64,000 nucleotides of DNA, from the NCBI GenBank assembly GCA_022813625.1, contig JAKLMB010000010.1, positions 62,001 through 126,000 of the forward strand. The letters run 5' to 3'. A program made the position numbers and the translations under genes. The notes beneath the pieces are model-generated. The model searched no databases and was not told the DNA's origin. It saw only the letters and a program-made list of their open reading frames with translations. This document shows positions 10,755 to 20,862 of the stretch, in pieces. This DNA is from Aaosphaeria pasadenensis (lineage: Eukaryota > Ascomycota > Dothideomycetes > Pleosporales). Position 1 is the stretch's first letter; each line of letters begins with the position of its first letter.

Positions 10755-13700
10755 TACAGGATAGGATGGATTATAAAGAAGTTGACGCTTGAAGTCTTCA
10801 ATTTTCAACGGACCGTGAACATATAAACTCCGCCTCAGCACTCCAGGTTTGCTTTCTCTAGATTTGGCACAATTCTATTGACAAGATGAGTGGCCTCCCA
10901 TCATTACAATGTATACATAGACTCGTGTTTGCTGCAGTTTGCGGGACGTCCATTAGACTTCCTATTGTGGGTAAATCGCCGCCGCTTCCGCCCTCGCCGC
11001 ACTACCGATAGTCGAGCTGCAATGTGCTGTAGATCCGCCCCACGGGGAAAGGGGAAAGTAGGGAACTTGACGATGGTGTGGGAGCCGCTTCGCCTAGATT
11101 GTTACTAGTAGATCGTGAAAGGATCGTATCTGTTGTTGCTGCATAGAGAAATCTCCGAAAGACTAGTGAGCGTAGTGAGTGACATGGTGTTGCTCTGATC
11201 ACAGCATATTTTCGAAAAGAAATTTGACAGGAACGAGCGAAATCCAGCATCGTCTGCCCCATTACAAGATGAATATGTGACCATGCCCCTTCGCCCCGCT
11301 CCTAAAGATGGGAGTTCGACGTTCTTGACAATACAACGGCAGACCGATAAGACTCACTTTAACTCACGGTTGAATGGTACCTACCTAGGTAGGTACTTCA
11401 AATCATACAACCAAATATCTAGACAGACGCCCGCAAATAGATAAGCCCGACGACACGTATAATGTATTTTAAATACCGTATCCAATCAAACGTAATCGGG
11501 ATTCAAAAACATCGACGAATCCCTCCCCGACCACCCCGGTCTAGGATATGAGTAAGATGACGATAGCATGGGATTCGTTTGGTGGTTATCGGAGGGACCA
11601 CGAGGCAGTTGCTCGTGGCAAAGGATTCCGGGGCGCATCGCATCGCACTGCATGGCATCGGGGCGGCAGCGGTGCGTACGGGTAGATTTCGACTGTGCCT
11701 CATTTGTGCGTACGGAATACCGTGCGGGGTGTAGCATCTCCGTAAGGCTAATGGGAGAAACTCTTCCTTTTTGTAATCGAATAATATTGGATATTTTCTG
11801 CTTCTTCTGTCTAATTCTATATGGGCTAATCAGCATCAATCGCACTCAAAATGACATTGAGCATAGATAGACGTTTAACGGATGGTCTTAGATAGCACGT
11901 GTAAATCGCAACGCCCTTCTCTATCTCGAATGCGCAGAATGGCGCAAAAAATGCTATAACCAGACGGAGTCCTTATAGTGTGTATACATGCCAAAGCTAC
12001 GGCATTACTTAACACTTGACGGTGTTGTCTGTCGTTGGGCAGCAGCATCGTGCATTTCTGCTCCTGATGTTTGTGAAACACATCCAAACGTCCATGACAC
12101 CTGCAGCATGCCTGCCTGTGTAAATGTATGCACCGAGCAGTAGCCGCAACTAGGCCTTGGTGTACCGCGGGCGGCCGCGGCCACACAGCAGACTGTTCTC
12201 GACTTATTCATTGTGATGGATGGTGTTTTGGGATTTTCTCAAACAGTCCGCGACTTCCGATCCATACCCGAACGGGACGCGACGGGATGGTCTTTGAGGC
12301 AAAGGAGTAAGGAGCCGTGGGAGCCCAGGCGAAAAGATGTTCTAAGTGATGATTGTCCGTAGATTTTTTACTAGTTGGTGGTGCTAATAGTGCTAGGTGG
12401 TCGCGATCGTCTGCATCCGGGGGGCTGGGGCAAGGCTTGGACATGGCGGGTAGAAAGGTTCCCGGTGGTGACGGGCTTGGGGCGGTGGATCACGAGGGGA
12501 GGGGCATAGGGGAAGTGAATTAAGAAGAGGGGAGGTGTGAAAGTCCGGGTTTGTATGAATTATCCTACGAGGTATGAGTGTGTCGAAATAGGAGGTGAAT
12601 GCAGAGAGCTGAAGGTAGAGAGTTTGGGTGTGGCTTGAGAGGCGATAATGGTTCAACATGCTTGTATTGGTAAAGACTGGATATGACAAACAAACGAACA
12701 AATGATGGTAAAAGAATCATGAGAAAAGAAGAAAATAAACCACGAGACGAGACAAAACCTAAGAATAGAGTTCTGATTCCCGCGATGGGTAAGCACCAGT
12801 ACTTCTCCCGTGTGCCTGGTACGAACAAGTACAGTTACATGTTGTTCCACACTGTTTGTATGTCTGTCTAGGTAGTCGGTACACACATGCAGTCATACCA
12901 ACGTAGGAGTTGAGCGAAACACCCCACCGGCCCTCCCCCTCCAACGGACTTGGAGAGAGAGAAAGAAAGGGAGGAATTGCTCCTCTCGTCTGCCTCAGAA
13001 TATTAATAATAATAAGCCATGAACAGAACCAGACCCTCTTCCCAATGTTCCTGACTACGTCTCCCTTCCTTTGCTTCCATTCGGGTTCTCTGAATCTGAC
13101 AGCAGGATGATGCTTATTGATTGATTGAAGCAGGTCGCCACGTGCATGACGTGTCCAAGGGTTCAGCCAAGCTGTCGATCTGCCTCTCTCATACTCGTAT
13201 TGCGAGTACGAGTATCATCATACAATATTCATCATATCCATTCTCGTTGACTCTCCTATGTCATAAGTCAACAACAGCCAAAGGTCGATCGTGGTCTGGT
13301 ACCCAGAGAAAGACAATATTCCCCATCTTGGTTCTCCCTCAAGACCAAGAACAAGAACAAGACTAAGAACAAGACCAAGACGCAGCTCAGCCGCGCTTCC
13401 AGCCCACCAGCCCCAGCCCAACCAAATCTCCTCGTCTTCCCTAGCCTCAATCACAAGCTCAACCACTCTACGGTATCCTGCAAGGGAGGGGGATTGATTC
13501 CTCTTAGACTGACGGGAACGCCATCGTTGGAGTTTGGCTGCTGGACGGATCAACAAAACGTAAGCTGAGCCGCTGTTCGTACTGCTGCTGAGCTTCGCCG
13601 CCTAATCTCTTCCTACTCACACCCACCTGCTTGCACCTCCAAGACCAGACCACGAGTGCTATTGCGACTGACTACTACATACTGGTACTACGGCTTATTA

Positions 13701-13868
13701 TCCCACCCCCAAGGGTTTTATTACCTTTTTATCTATCCATTATTCCCTTTCACCCTCTCTTCTCTTCAATCTTCCGTTTCATACCACACCATCCACCTAC
13801 CTGCCCCTCGACACCGCTCCCCCAACCCTCCCGCGGCGCCGCCCCATCTCCATTCAACCGTCGCAACC
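10755..13868. other. 3.1-kb non-coding region with palindrome and pyrimidine-rich leader
   Basis: No reading frame here resembles a protein. It contains a perfect 20-bp palindrome (separate entry), a GC-rich block at about 12160-12185, and an Arg/Gln-codon-like purine tract at about 13335-13385. A long C/T-rich stretch (about 13600-13868) runs into the next start codon. Long pyrimidine-rich 5' leaders are usual upstream of strongly or tightly regulated fungal genes. Confidence 0.5.
11377..11396. repeat. Perfect 20-bp palindrome built from TACCTAGGTA
   Basis: GTACCTACCTAGGTAGGTAC equals its own reverse complement. Shorter relatives recur in other intergenic stretches of the window (about 24684-24698, 41869-41886, 62748-62762). 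Confidence 0.8.
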
Positions 13869-15059
13869 ATGATGCGAAAGAAAGTCACCTACACCAACAT
13901 CACCTCCATTCCCTCGTTTATCCCCCGCCAGCTCGCCATCGACATCCTCCACAGCCACGGCGAAATTATAGAGCTGAACCCCCTCGTCCTGGGCTATGAA
14001 GCCATCAAGGCCCCTCGCGATGCCCCCGCCGACGAGTTCTACTCCACCTGGTACGAAATTTCCGAGAAGATTCAGTACATTCCAGGCATAGGAAAGCTAG
14101 GATCGGGCAACATCAAATTCAAGGGCTGCTTCCATGACATGCCCTGGGGCCTGCAGACCCACATCTACGCACCCGCCAACGTCGACCTGCGCAACAAATG
14201 GCAAATCTGTGGCAACCAGCCCGGCGAACCCCCAGAGCAGCGCGAAATGGGAATCGGCGCACCCCCGGAAGGTCTCTACCTGCGCGAAGATATCGAGATC
14301 AAGTGCAACGTCGCTATGGCCAGTTTCGTGAAGAAAGAGACCAAGGCAGCTTCCAAAATCCTCGTCGAGCGTTTAATCAAGAAGGCCGAATTGCTGGACG
14401 CCGGTGTACTGAGCGCCATGATGGAGAATGGAAGGCTGAAGACGGTCAACCCAGCAGATCGCTCATCCACCCGACCGAACCCCAACTCGCCTCAACCCTC
14501 ACCCAAGGCGCCCTACAATATGCCCATGTCTCCAACGCGCCAGTCCGTATTCCCTGCAAACGCGATGGGAGGCCAGCAGTACCAAAATCAGCCCAACGAG
14601 GTCGTCATGGAGCTACCGGGCGATTTCTACCATGCTCCGCCTCAGCCCTCCCCTGGCCTCCTTGCGCCGAACGACAGGCGACTCTCCAATGCTTCCGAGC
14701 TCTCCGGCGGCTCCCCCCAACCTTCGGATGGCAGGTGGTCGCAAACATCCAACGACTACCAGAGCTCCGTCGGTTCGCGACCCAGTTCGTACGCTTCAGA
14801 CGGCATGCGTTCGCCGGGACTCGAGCAGAAGGGTTTCGCGACAGAATTGCCGACTATGGAAGAGACCAGGGAAGAGCACGAGGATGCGCGAAGGAGGCTC
14901 GAGGGTAACCAGTACCCCGACGACCGCAAGTACAAATACAATCCGCAGGATTTCATCAATACTCAACAGCAATATGTACAACAATTGCAGCAGCAACAAC
15001 AACAACAACCACAGCCATACGGACATCCACCACAGTATGCTCCGTACCAGCCTAGGTGA
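13869..15059 (+). CDS. DUF7053-like conserved fungal protein with C-terminal polyglutamine
   Basis: Start chosen at ATG 13869 (CAACC-ATG-ATG, first ATG after the pyrimidine-rich leader); 396 residues, no intron. The frame is open upstream to an ATG at 13656, but that stretch translates to leader-like low-complexity sequence and is probably untranslated. Residues 1-200 form a compact domain (KKVTYTNITSIPSFIPRQLA, then WYEISEKIQYIPGIGKLGSG, GCFHDMPWGLQTHIYAPA, then ECN-like core ending KKETKAASKILVERLIKKAELL), matching what I know as DUF7053. The rest is disordered: Pro/Ser-rich, with NP-x-SP repeats and a Q-rich end (QLQQQQQQQPQPYG). The function of the family is unknown; the long disordered tail suggests a regulatory or scaffold role, but this is inference. 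Confidence 0.85.
   Translation: MMRKKVTYTNITSIPSFIPRQLAIDILHSHGEIIELNPLVLGYEAIKAPRDAPADEFYSTWYEISEKIQYIPGIGKLGSGNIKFKGCFHDMPWGLQTHIYAPANVDLRNKWQICGNQPGEPPEQREMGIGAPPEGLYLREDIEIKCNVAMASFVKKETKAASKILVERLIKKAELLDAGVLSAMMENGRLKTVNPADRSSTRPNPNSPQPSPKAPYNMPMSPTRQSVFPANAMGGQQYQNQPNEVVMELPGDFYHAPPQPSPGLLAPNDRRLSNASELSGGSPQPSDGRWSQTSNDYQSSVGSRPSSYASDGMRSPGLEQKGFATELPTMEETREEHEDARRRLEGNQYPDDRKYKYNPQDFINTQQQYVQQLQQQQQQQPQPYGHPPQYAPYQPR
14962..15012 (+). repeat. CAA/CAG microsatellite (polyglutamine)
   Basis: An in-frame CAA/CAG run encodes the glutamine-rich C-terminus of the preceding protein. It is likely to vary in length between strains. Confidence 0.8.
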
Positions 15060-15719
15060 TGGTAGACGCTTGGTGGTTAATATATGGATAATGTAACGAG
15101 TACGGTCATGGAGGGTTGGTCACGGCGTTGGGAAATATCCGCGAGTCTTTTTTGGATCATGGCGTTCTTTTGCAGGAAGGAATGACAACCCAGGTATTAT
15201 TTATCACGATGAGCTTTCGCGCTTCTTAAAAGTCGGGGCGCTACACCCACAATTTATTCGTACCAATTGTTCAAATACCTTATTCGTCCCGTTTCTTCAA
15301 TATAACCTTGAGTAGGAGTACCGTGACTCCAAGTACCGAAAAGTGCCATCCCGTCGATATGCCGATCATGACACCTCGAAAGCTTTCGGGGACCCTCATT
15401 GGACCGACTTATCACCATTTCTCACGCGCGAACGCGCCACCCCAGTCGAGCACAAAGGCATCGCGGTTCATGTACCCTGCATAGCGCATCGGAATGTTGC
15501 ACTACCCCGTATGTTCGTGTGGAAAAGAGGGAAAAGAAGAGGGGGACTACGGCCCGTTACACCTCGTGTGACCTTAGCCCTTCACTACCCCAGGTTTGGC
15601 ACTCGTCAGTGGCGTACTCTTGTCATAGCTTCGCACCTTCTTAAGCTTTGCGCCCCGCCTTGTCGTTTGCTTCTGTCTTGTTTCGTGCAACATCAATTGC
15701 CATTCATCAAGCAGTCGGA
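15060..15719. other. Intergenic region upstream of MFS permease
   Basis: 660 bp between tandem genes. It contains an A/T-rich stretch near 15250-15310 and no supported coding sequence. Confidence 0.4.
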
Positions 15720-17401
15720 ATGGAAGATCACACTGCGAGAGACGCCGAGCTAGCAGAGAAGAACGAGACTACGCATCAGGAAGCTTTGCACTATGGCAAG
15801 CTTACCGCAGAAGAGCTCGAGATCGAGAAGAAGTTGAGGAGAAAGATTGACATTAGGATCATGCCATTGGTCATTCTGGTTTACTTGATGAACTACATTG
15901 ATCGGTCCGTCGCCCTTTCCACTCCCTATCAACTTACAATGCTGACGCCAACAGAAACAATTATGCGGCCGCCCGTCTTCAAGGCCTTGTTGAAGATCTC
16001 CATCTCGTTGGCGATCAATACCAGGTCGGATTGTCCATTTTGTTCGTCGGTTACATCCTCATGCAAGTCCCATCCAATCTCCTTCTCAACTATGCTGGAC
16101 GACCGAGTTGGTACCTTGGATTTTTCATCATCGCATGGGGCTTGGTTTCGGCACTCACTTGTTTGGCCACCAACTACGCCGGCATAATAGCCTGTCGATT
16201 CTTCCTCGGGTTGGTAGAGGCGCCTTTCTTTCCTGGTGTTTTGTTCTACTTATCAAAGGTTAGTTTCGCGCTAGGGACATTGATAAATCACGTGATACTT
16301 ATCTGCACTAGTGGTACACCAAAGAAGAGCTTTCGAAGCGTATGGCCATGTTCTACTCGGGATCGTTGGTTTCGGGCGCTTTTGGCAACCTCATTGCAGC
16401 TGGAATTCTATCGGGGCTGGCTGGCAAGAGGGGATTGAGTGCCTGGCAATGTAAGCAATGCACATGTGGCTAAAACAGTATTTGTATCTAATGACATCCC
16501 AGGGCTCTACATCATCGAGGGTTCAATCACGATTTTTGTCGGTCTGGTAGTCATTGTCGTATTGCCCGACTTTCCAGACACATGGAAGTCATTAGATATC
16601 GAAATGAAGCGTGTGGCAAACCGCCGTCTTGCTCTCGACGCTGCCGAAGTCGACATTGACGAAGCAGGTGGCATGTCTCAAATCCGGGGCATGAAGCTGG
16701 CATTCCAAGACCCAAAGACGTACATGCTTGCCATAGCATATTTTTGCATAACAGGCTCCTCGGGATTCCAAAACTTCTTCCCAACCTTAACCCATACACT
16801 TGGGTATAACAACACCATTTCCCTCCTGCTCGTGGCTCCGCCTTATATCTTTATGGTCATATACTCCTTCTGTCACTGCTACGTGTCAGACCACATCGGC
16901 AACCGCTTCTGGTTCCTCACGTATCCAGCCTTCATCGCGATCGCCGGATTCCTAATCTTCATGTTCACCGACTCCTTTGGCCCCCGATACTTCTCCTTTT
17001 TCTTATTAATCTTCGTCTTCGCCCAGAACGGGGTAATATACGCTTGGATCTCTAATGCTATCCCAAGGCCGCCGGCAAAGCGTGCTGCGGCCCTTGCCTT
17101 TATCAATTCCGTCGGAAATTCCGCCTCCATCTGGACACCCTTTACTTACTGGCCGTCCTCTAGCCCGCACTACCGTCCTGCACTAGGAATATGCATCGGG
17201 CTTGAGGTTCTCGCGGTAATTTGCTTCGTGGCTATGAGGTTCACTCTCCAGAGGCAGAATAAGAGGTTGGAGGCGTTAGAGAGGATGGATGGGGATTTGG
17301 ACGAGAGGGAGGCCAAGAAGTTGGAGAAGACGGCCGAGGTAGAAGGGATCGATATCAGGACTGCCAGGGAGGTGCAGAAGGGGTATCGGTATATGCTTTA
17401 A
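15720..17401 (+). CDS. MFS permease, anion:cation symporter family (Dal5/allantoate permease type)
   Basis: Four exons, 15720-15904, 15955-16258, 16312-16450 and 16503-17401, joined by 50-, 53- and 52-nt introns, give 508 residues; every junction restores family sequence. The start MEDHTARDAELAEK is the first ATG in frame. The protein follows the Dal5 pattern: charged N-terminus, KLRRKIDIRIMPLVILVYLMNYIDRNN across TM1, GYILMQVPSNLLL, the motif CRFFLGLVEAPFFPGVLFYLSKWY, and an extra cytoplasmic loop before TM7. About 12 membrane spans are visible. Members import allantoate, nicotinate, pantothenate, biotin or vitamin-linked organic anions at the plasma membrane. The ligand cannot be called. 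The neighbours give no obvious pathway partner. Confidence 0.93.
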
Positions 17402-18697
17402 GCGTCGGTGTTCGTTCTTCTCTTCGCTTTTGGGCGCTGCAGAAGAAAGGATGTTTATTAGGTAGAGTACGAATTTGTCGTTCCGTTTGAGGCTTAGTGG
17501 GTTTGTTTGTTTGTAAATATATTCTATTCTCTTCAGTAAACACTTTGTCTTTGGTTTTATGCCGTTTCGCTGTTGATAGATCTGCACTAAAAATTGTCTG
17601 TAGGCCCTAAACGGCCCCAAAAGGAGCTTGCGCATACGTACCTATTACCTACCTGTCTACCTACCTACAATACATCCAGAGGAACTAGTCGATTCGATTT
17701 CCACCTGAAATAGGGATTAGAAGTGGTTGATCATAATCAACGAGTGACCAAATTCCTGCCCATGAGATCAACTATAATCAAGTCGATTTCGATCAGCAGT
17801 ACCGATTGATCAACCTCCTCAATCAACCAAATGATCGATCGTGCAGTTTCAACAGTGATCAATCCTTCGCCTGCGGCAGTAATTGATCAACCGCCTGCTA
17901 TAGCGATCGATTGGCTACCTACCCTACTACACAGTTGAAAATATTAGGCTTCTGAACTGAAGTTCGCCAAGAGCCCTTCGAGCCAACCAGCATCGATCTT
18001 TCCACGTGGTAAGCTGTTTTTTGCACCATTACAGAGTGAACATAATAAACTTGCTGCGCAAGCAATCAAGATTTACTTGAGCACAAGCTTGATGACTGCT
18101 GATCACGATTCACTTTAAGAAACAAGGCACTCTATTGTTCACATAGCATGTTATGAAAATAAGGAAAATTTTTATTGTATGGGTATGACTAAAGAAAAAG
18201 GAAATGGGTGGACATTTGGGGTATTGGGGTATAGAATAAGGAAAGAGGAAACATGAACCTCGAATGGGATGGGTTGGGTATACCGGGAGACACCTTGCCT
18301 ACAACCGGAACTCCAGAACTGCATGCTCAAGGTCTATTCGACCGAGCTGAAAAAAACACTAGGGGTATTCGCAAATATCAAGACGCAGGGAAGGACTGTT
18401 TTTTGTGGGGTTTTCGGTTTTTCGTGGTTTTTTTGGTGACAGGGGGGCATGGTCGATTCAAAGTTCATCCGGCTGCTAAAATGGACAGTCGAATGTTTGT
18501 CGGACCGAGAGATTGGGCCCCGATCGTTTTTATGTCTTTATGATTTTTTTGGTTTTTTGTTTTGGTTGGGAGAGGGGGGGGGGTAGGTGTTGGAAGAAGA
18601 AAACATCCAGACCGGGAAATGGTGTTGGTGGAAAACTCTGTATGAAGTCAGTCAGTCTTTGAGTCTACCTGTGCGTATTCACTCGAACATACCGAAA
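17402..18697. other. 1.3-kb convergent intergenic region with TTGATCAA cluster
   Basis: Between two convergent genes. 17728-17920 is dense in TTGATC/GATCAA half sites, with full TTGATCAA palindromes at 17806-17813 and 17883-17890 and GATCGATC at 17833-17840. A G-run follows near 18575-18585. No coding support. Confidence 0.5.
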
Positions 18698-19259
18698 TTA
18701 GATCATGGAGTAGATTTTCTCCCCGACCCAGCAGATCGAGTTCCAAACTAGCCACCCGACAGCGGCGAACGCTATCAGGACCACGAAGTGAACAGTCTTT
18801 GAACACAGTTCAGCGACCGAGATTCCAACGTTGCCCCAGAAGTCCATGGACTTCGAGTGCTGGTATTGTGCGATGACCTTTTCTTGGAACCAGGCGAAGG
18901 TTTGCTTCTTCAAGGTCGCCCAGGCAGCATATTGCCTGCTCAAGGCCGTTTTGAGGAAGTCTGAGGGGGTGGCCCCAGTGCTGATAGCAGTTGTTGTAGT
19001 GGGGGCGGCAGAGGTGGTCCGCTTGTTGCAACGGTAAACTCCAGAACTTTGGGGAGGAGCATGCATTTTGGAGCATGCGGTGCTCGAGACTGTCTCTAGA
19101 GTTGGGATTTCAACTATCTCGTAGTCGTCGTAACCCAATTCTGGAAGGTCAGTACATGTCGACCAGCTGGAAGAGTTGAGTCGATAACTTACTACTACCG
19201 GCCTTCGAACACAAGAAGGTTGGAAGCAAGCTTCCGAAGTTGAACGAGAAAGAAAACAT
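18698..19259 (-). CDS. Small protein with C-terminal transmembrane segment, unknown function
   Basis: Exons 19259-19193 and 19140-18698, joined over a 52-nt GTAAGTT...CTTCCAG intron, give 169 residues. The first exon encodes MFSFSFNFGSLLPTFLCSK, and the join yields KLGYDDYEIVEI. A Thr/Ser-rich middle (TTSAAPTTTTAISTG) is followed by a region with many aromatic residues (QYAAWATLKKQTFAWFQEKV). The end is hydrophobic (TVHFVVLIAFAAVGWLVWNS), consistent with one C-terminal membrane span. A T/A-rich TATTTAAG-like element sits about 125 bp before the start. I do not recognise a family; it may be lineage-specific. The clean intron and codon pattern make a real gene likely. Confidence 0.7.
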
Positions 19260-20862
19260 TTTGTGAATGCTTCTTAGGGATTGTAAGTTGTGTGTGTGTA
19301 GGTTGTAGGTGTGGTTGTGGGTGTACTGTAAGTAGTGTGATACCGATGGATGAGGGCCAAAAGCTCTGGGGATGGCGGGGGCTTAAATAATGGATTAGAC
19401 GTACACAGGGCACGGACACATGGAGGGTGCAATGCCTGCTTCGACCTGTTACTGTGGGGTGGGAGGAGTCGAAGTGAATGAGGATGGCCCACTGTGGGGG
19501 TGATTGGGTGGGTTGCCTGGGCCCTGTGGTGATTCTACTTTCAACTCTGAGTGAATTCCAACCACCGCAGCAGATGAAAGTGGAGACTATGGCATAAAAG
19601 CGTCGGCAAACGTTTTCTATTGGCTATTGTTACCAATACCTGCTATAATTTTGTAGTGATTTGGGGTCATAGCAGAGAGATGCACAGTCGATGTGTCTTT
19701 ATAGCAGACGTCATTCTACGATCATCCCGGATGACTTGTCCACCGCTAAAGGTCATTGATTGAAGCTAATGATCCAGGATCTACAGGAGAAATATCATTC
19801 TATGTCGAGTAGATCATGATCAGGTGGGACTCGTGAAGGTGAATCTTCATCTGAACGGCATCGATTGGAACTTTGCCTACCCGCCTTTTCCCTCCTACAG
19901 CTTGCTCTGCCGAAGACCGGCAATAGATGAACCTATCACAGCTATGTGCTAAGTTGGAGGGTATGAAATGTATTGTTAGTGGTTCATCAACGTGTAAGAC
20001 TGCTGAAATCCGCACGATAGAGTTTCAAACACATACAGTTACACACGATGAATCCTGTTGATGATGAACAGTAAACCGATTACAGATCTTTCTGAAACAC
20101 TTCAAGTGGCTTTTACCCTCTAGATAAGCAGCTTCCATCCCTCATACACAATAATATAAACGTACCGAATTCTTTCAAATACGGCCCAGTTATTAAAACA
20201 TATCAAATGCGATCACTGACACGGTACATGATATCGTAGTGTTCATATGCCACCTGGAGAAGGATGATCGTTACGATTGAAGTATTTCGTCTCGGAAACG
20301 CATCTATTAATACTAGCCCAGCTCAACAATTGGATCGAAGGCACAGTAGAAGGATCAAGGGACATATTTGGAGAAGCTTGAGATCATATCCTTCCAGAAA
20401 GAGGCGGGAAATGGTGTATTGATTTATATTTTTAAGACGTACATGATCTATACATGGTATAATGGGGATGAAGGATTTGAGAAGGTAATGACTGTAGACT
20501 GATGTTCCAATTGAACTTGGACTTTAGTTCGGTCTCACCAAGCACCTATGTCTCTGCTCCTGGGCGTTTGTATTGGACTAGTGTTATAGAGACAAACAAG
20601 TATTAGGAAATTTTATGATCTATATGTACATGGAACAATCGATTGAAACATGACGCTTTCGTGTTTATTCACCTTATCCCAGAATGCTATAAAGCGGCGA
20701 CCACATTGGGCCAGACTGATCTTTACCCTTTTAATGGCTAGCACTATTAACCCCTCACCTCGGCATTCTCCGGGCGACCTATTCACCCTAAATCTGTACA
20801 ACATCCATGCGTGCCCAGTGAGGTATCTGTTGTCACACTTCTTGTTCATAATTATCGTTGCG
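19260..20862. other. 1.6-kb divergent intergenic region
   Basis: It lies between the small membrane-protein gene (minus) and the Zn2Cys6 regulator (plus), so it holds both promoters. The regulator frame is open upstream to an ATG at 20650. Nothing else is recognised. Confidence 0.4.

Noticed and set aside
12208..13556. Several 60-112 codon frames on both strands
   Set aside because: Low-complexity, no start context, no motif; consistent with a non-coding leader region.
13656..13868. Upstream ATG giving a 71-residue N-terminal extension
   Set aside because: The added sequence is Phe/Ser/Pro-rich leader translation without domain likeness. The second start has better context.
14198..14908. 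236-codon alternative-frame plus-strand frame in the DUF7053-like gene
   Set aside because: It overlaps a well-supported coding frame and is Arg/Pro-rich junk.
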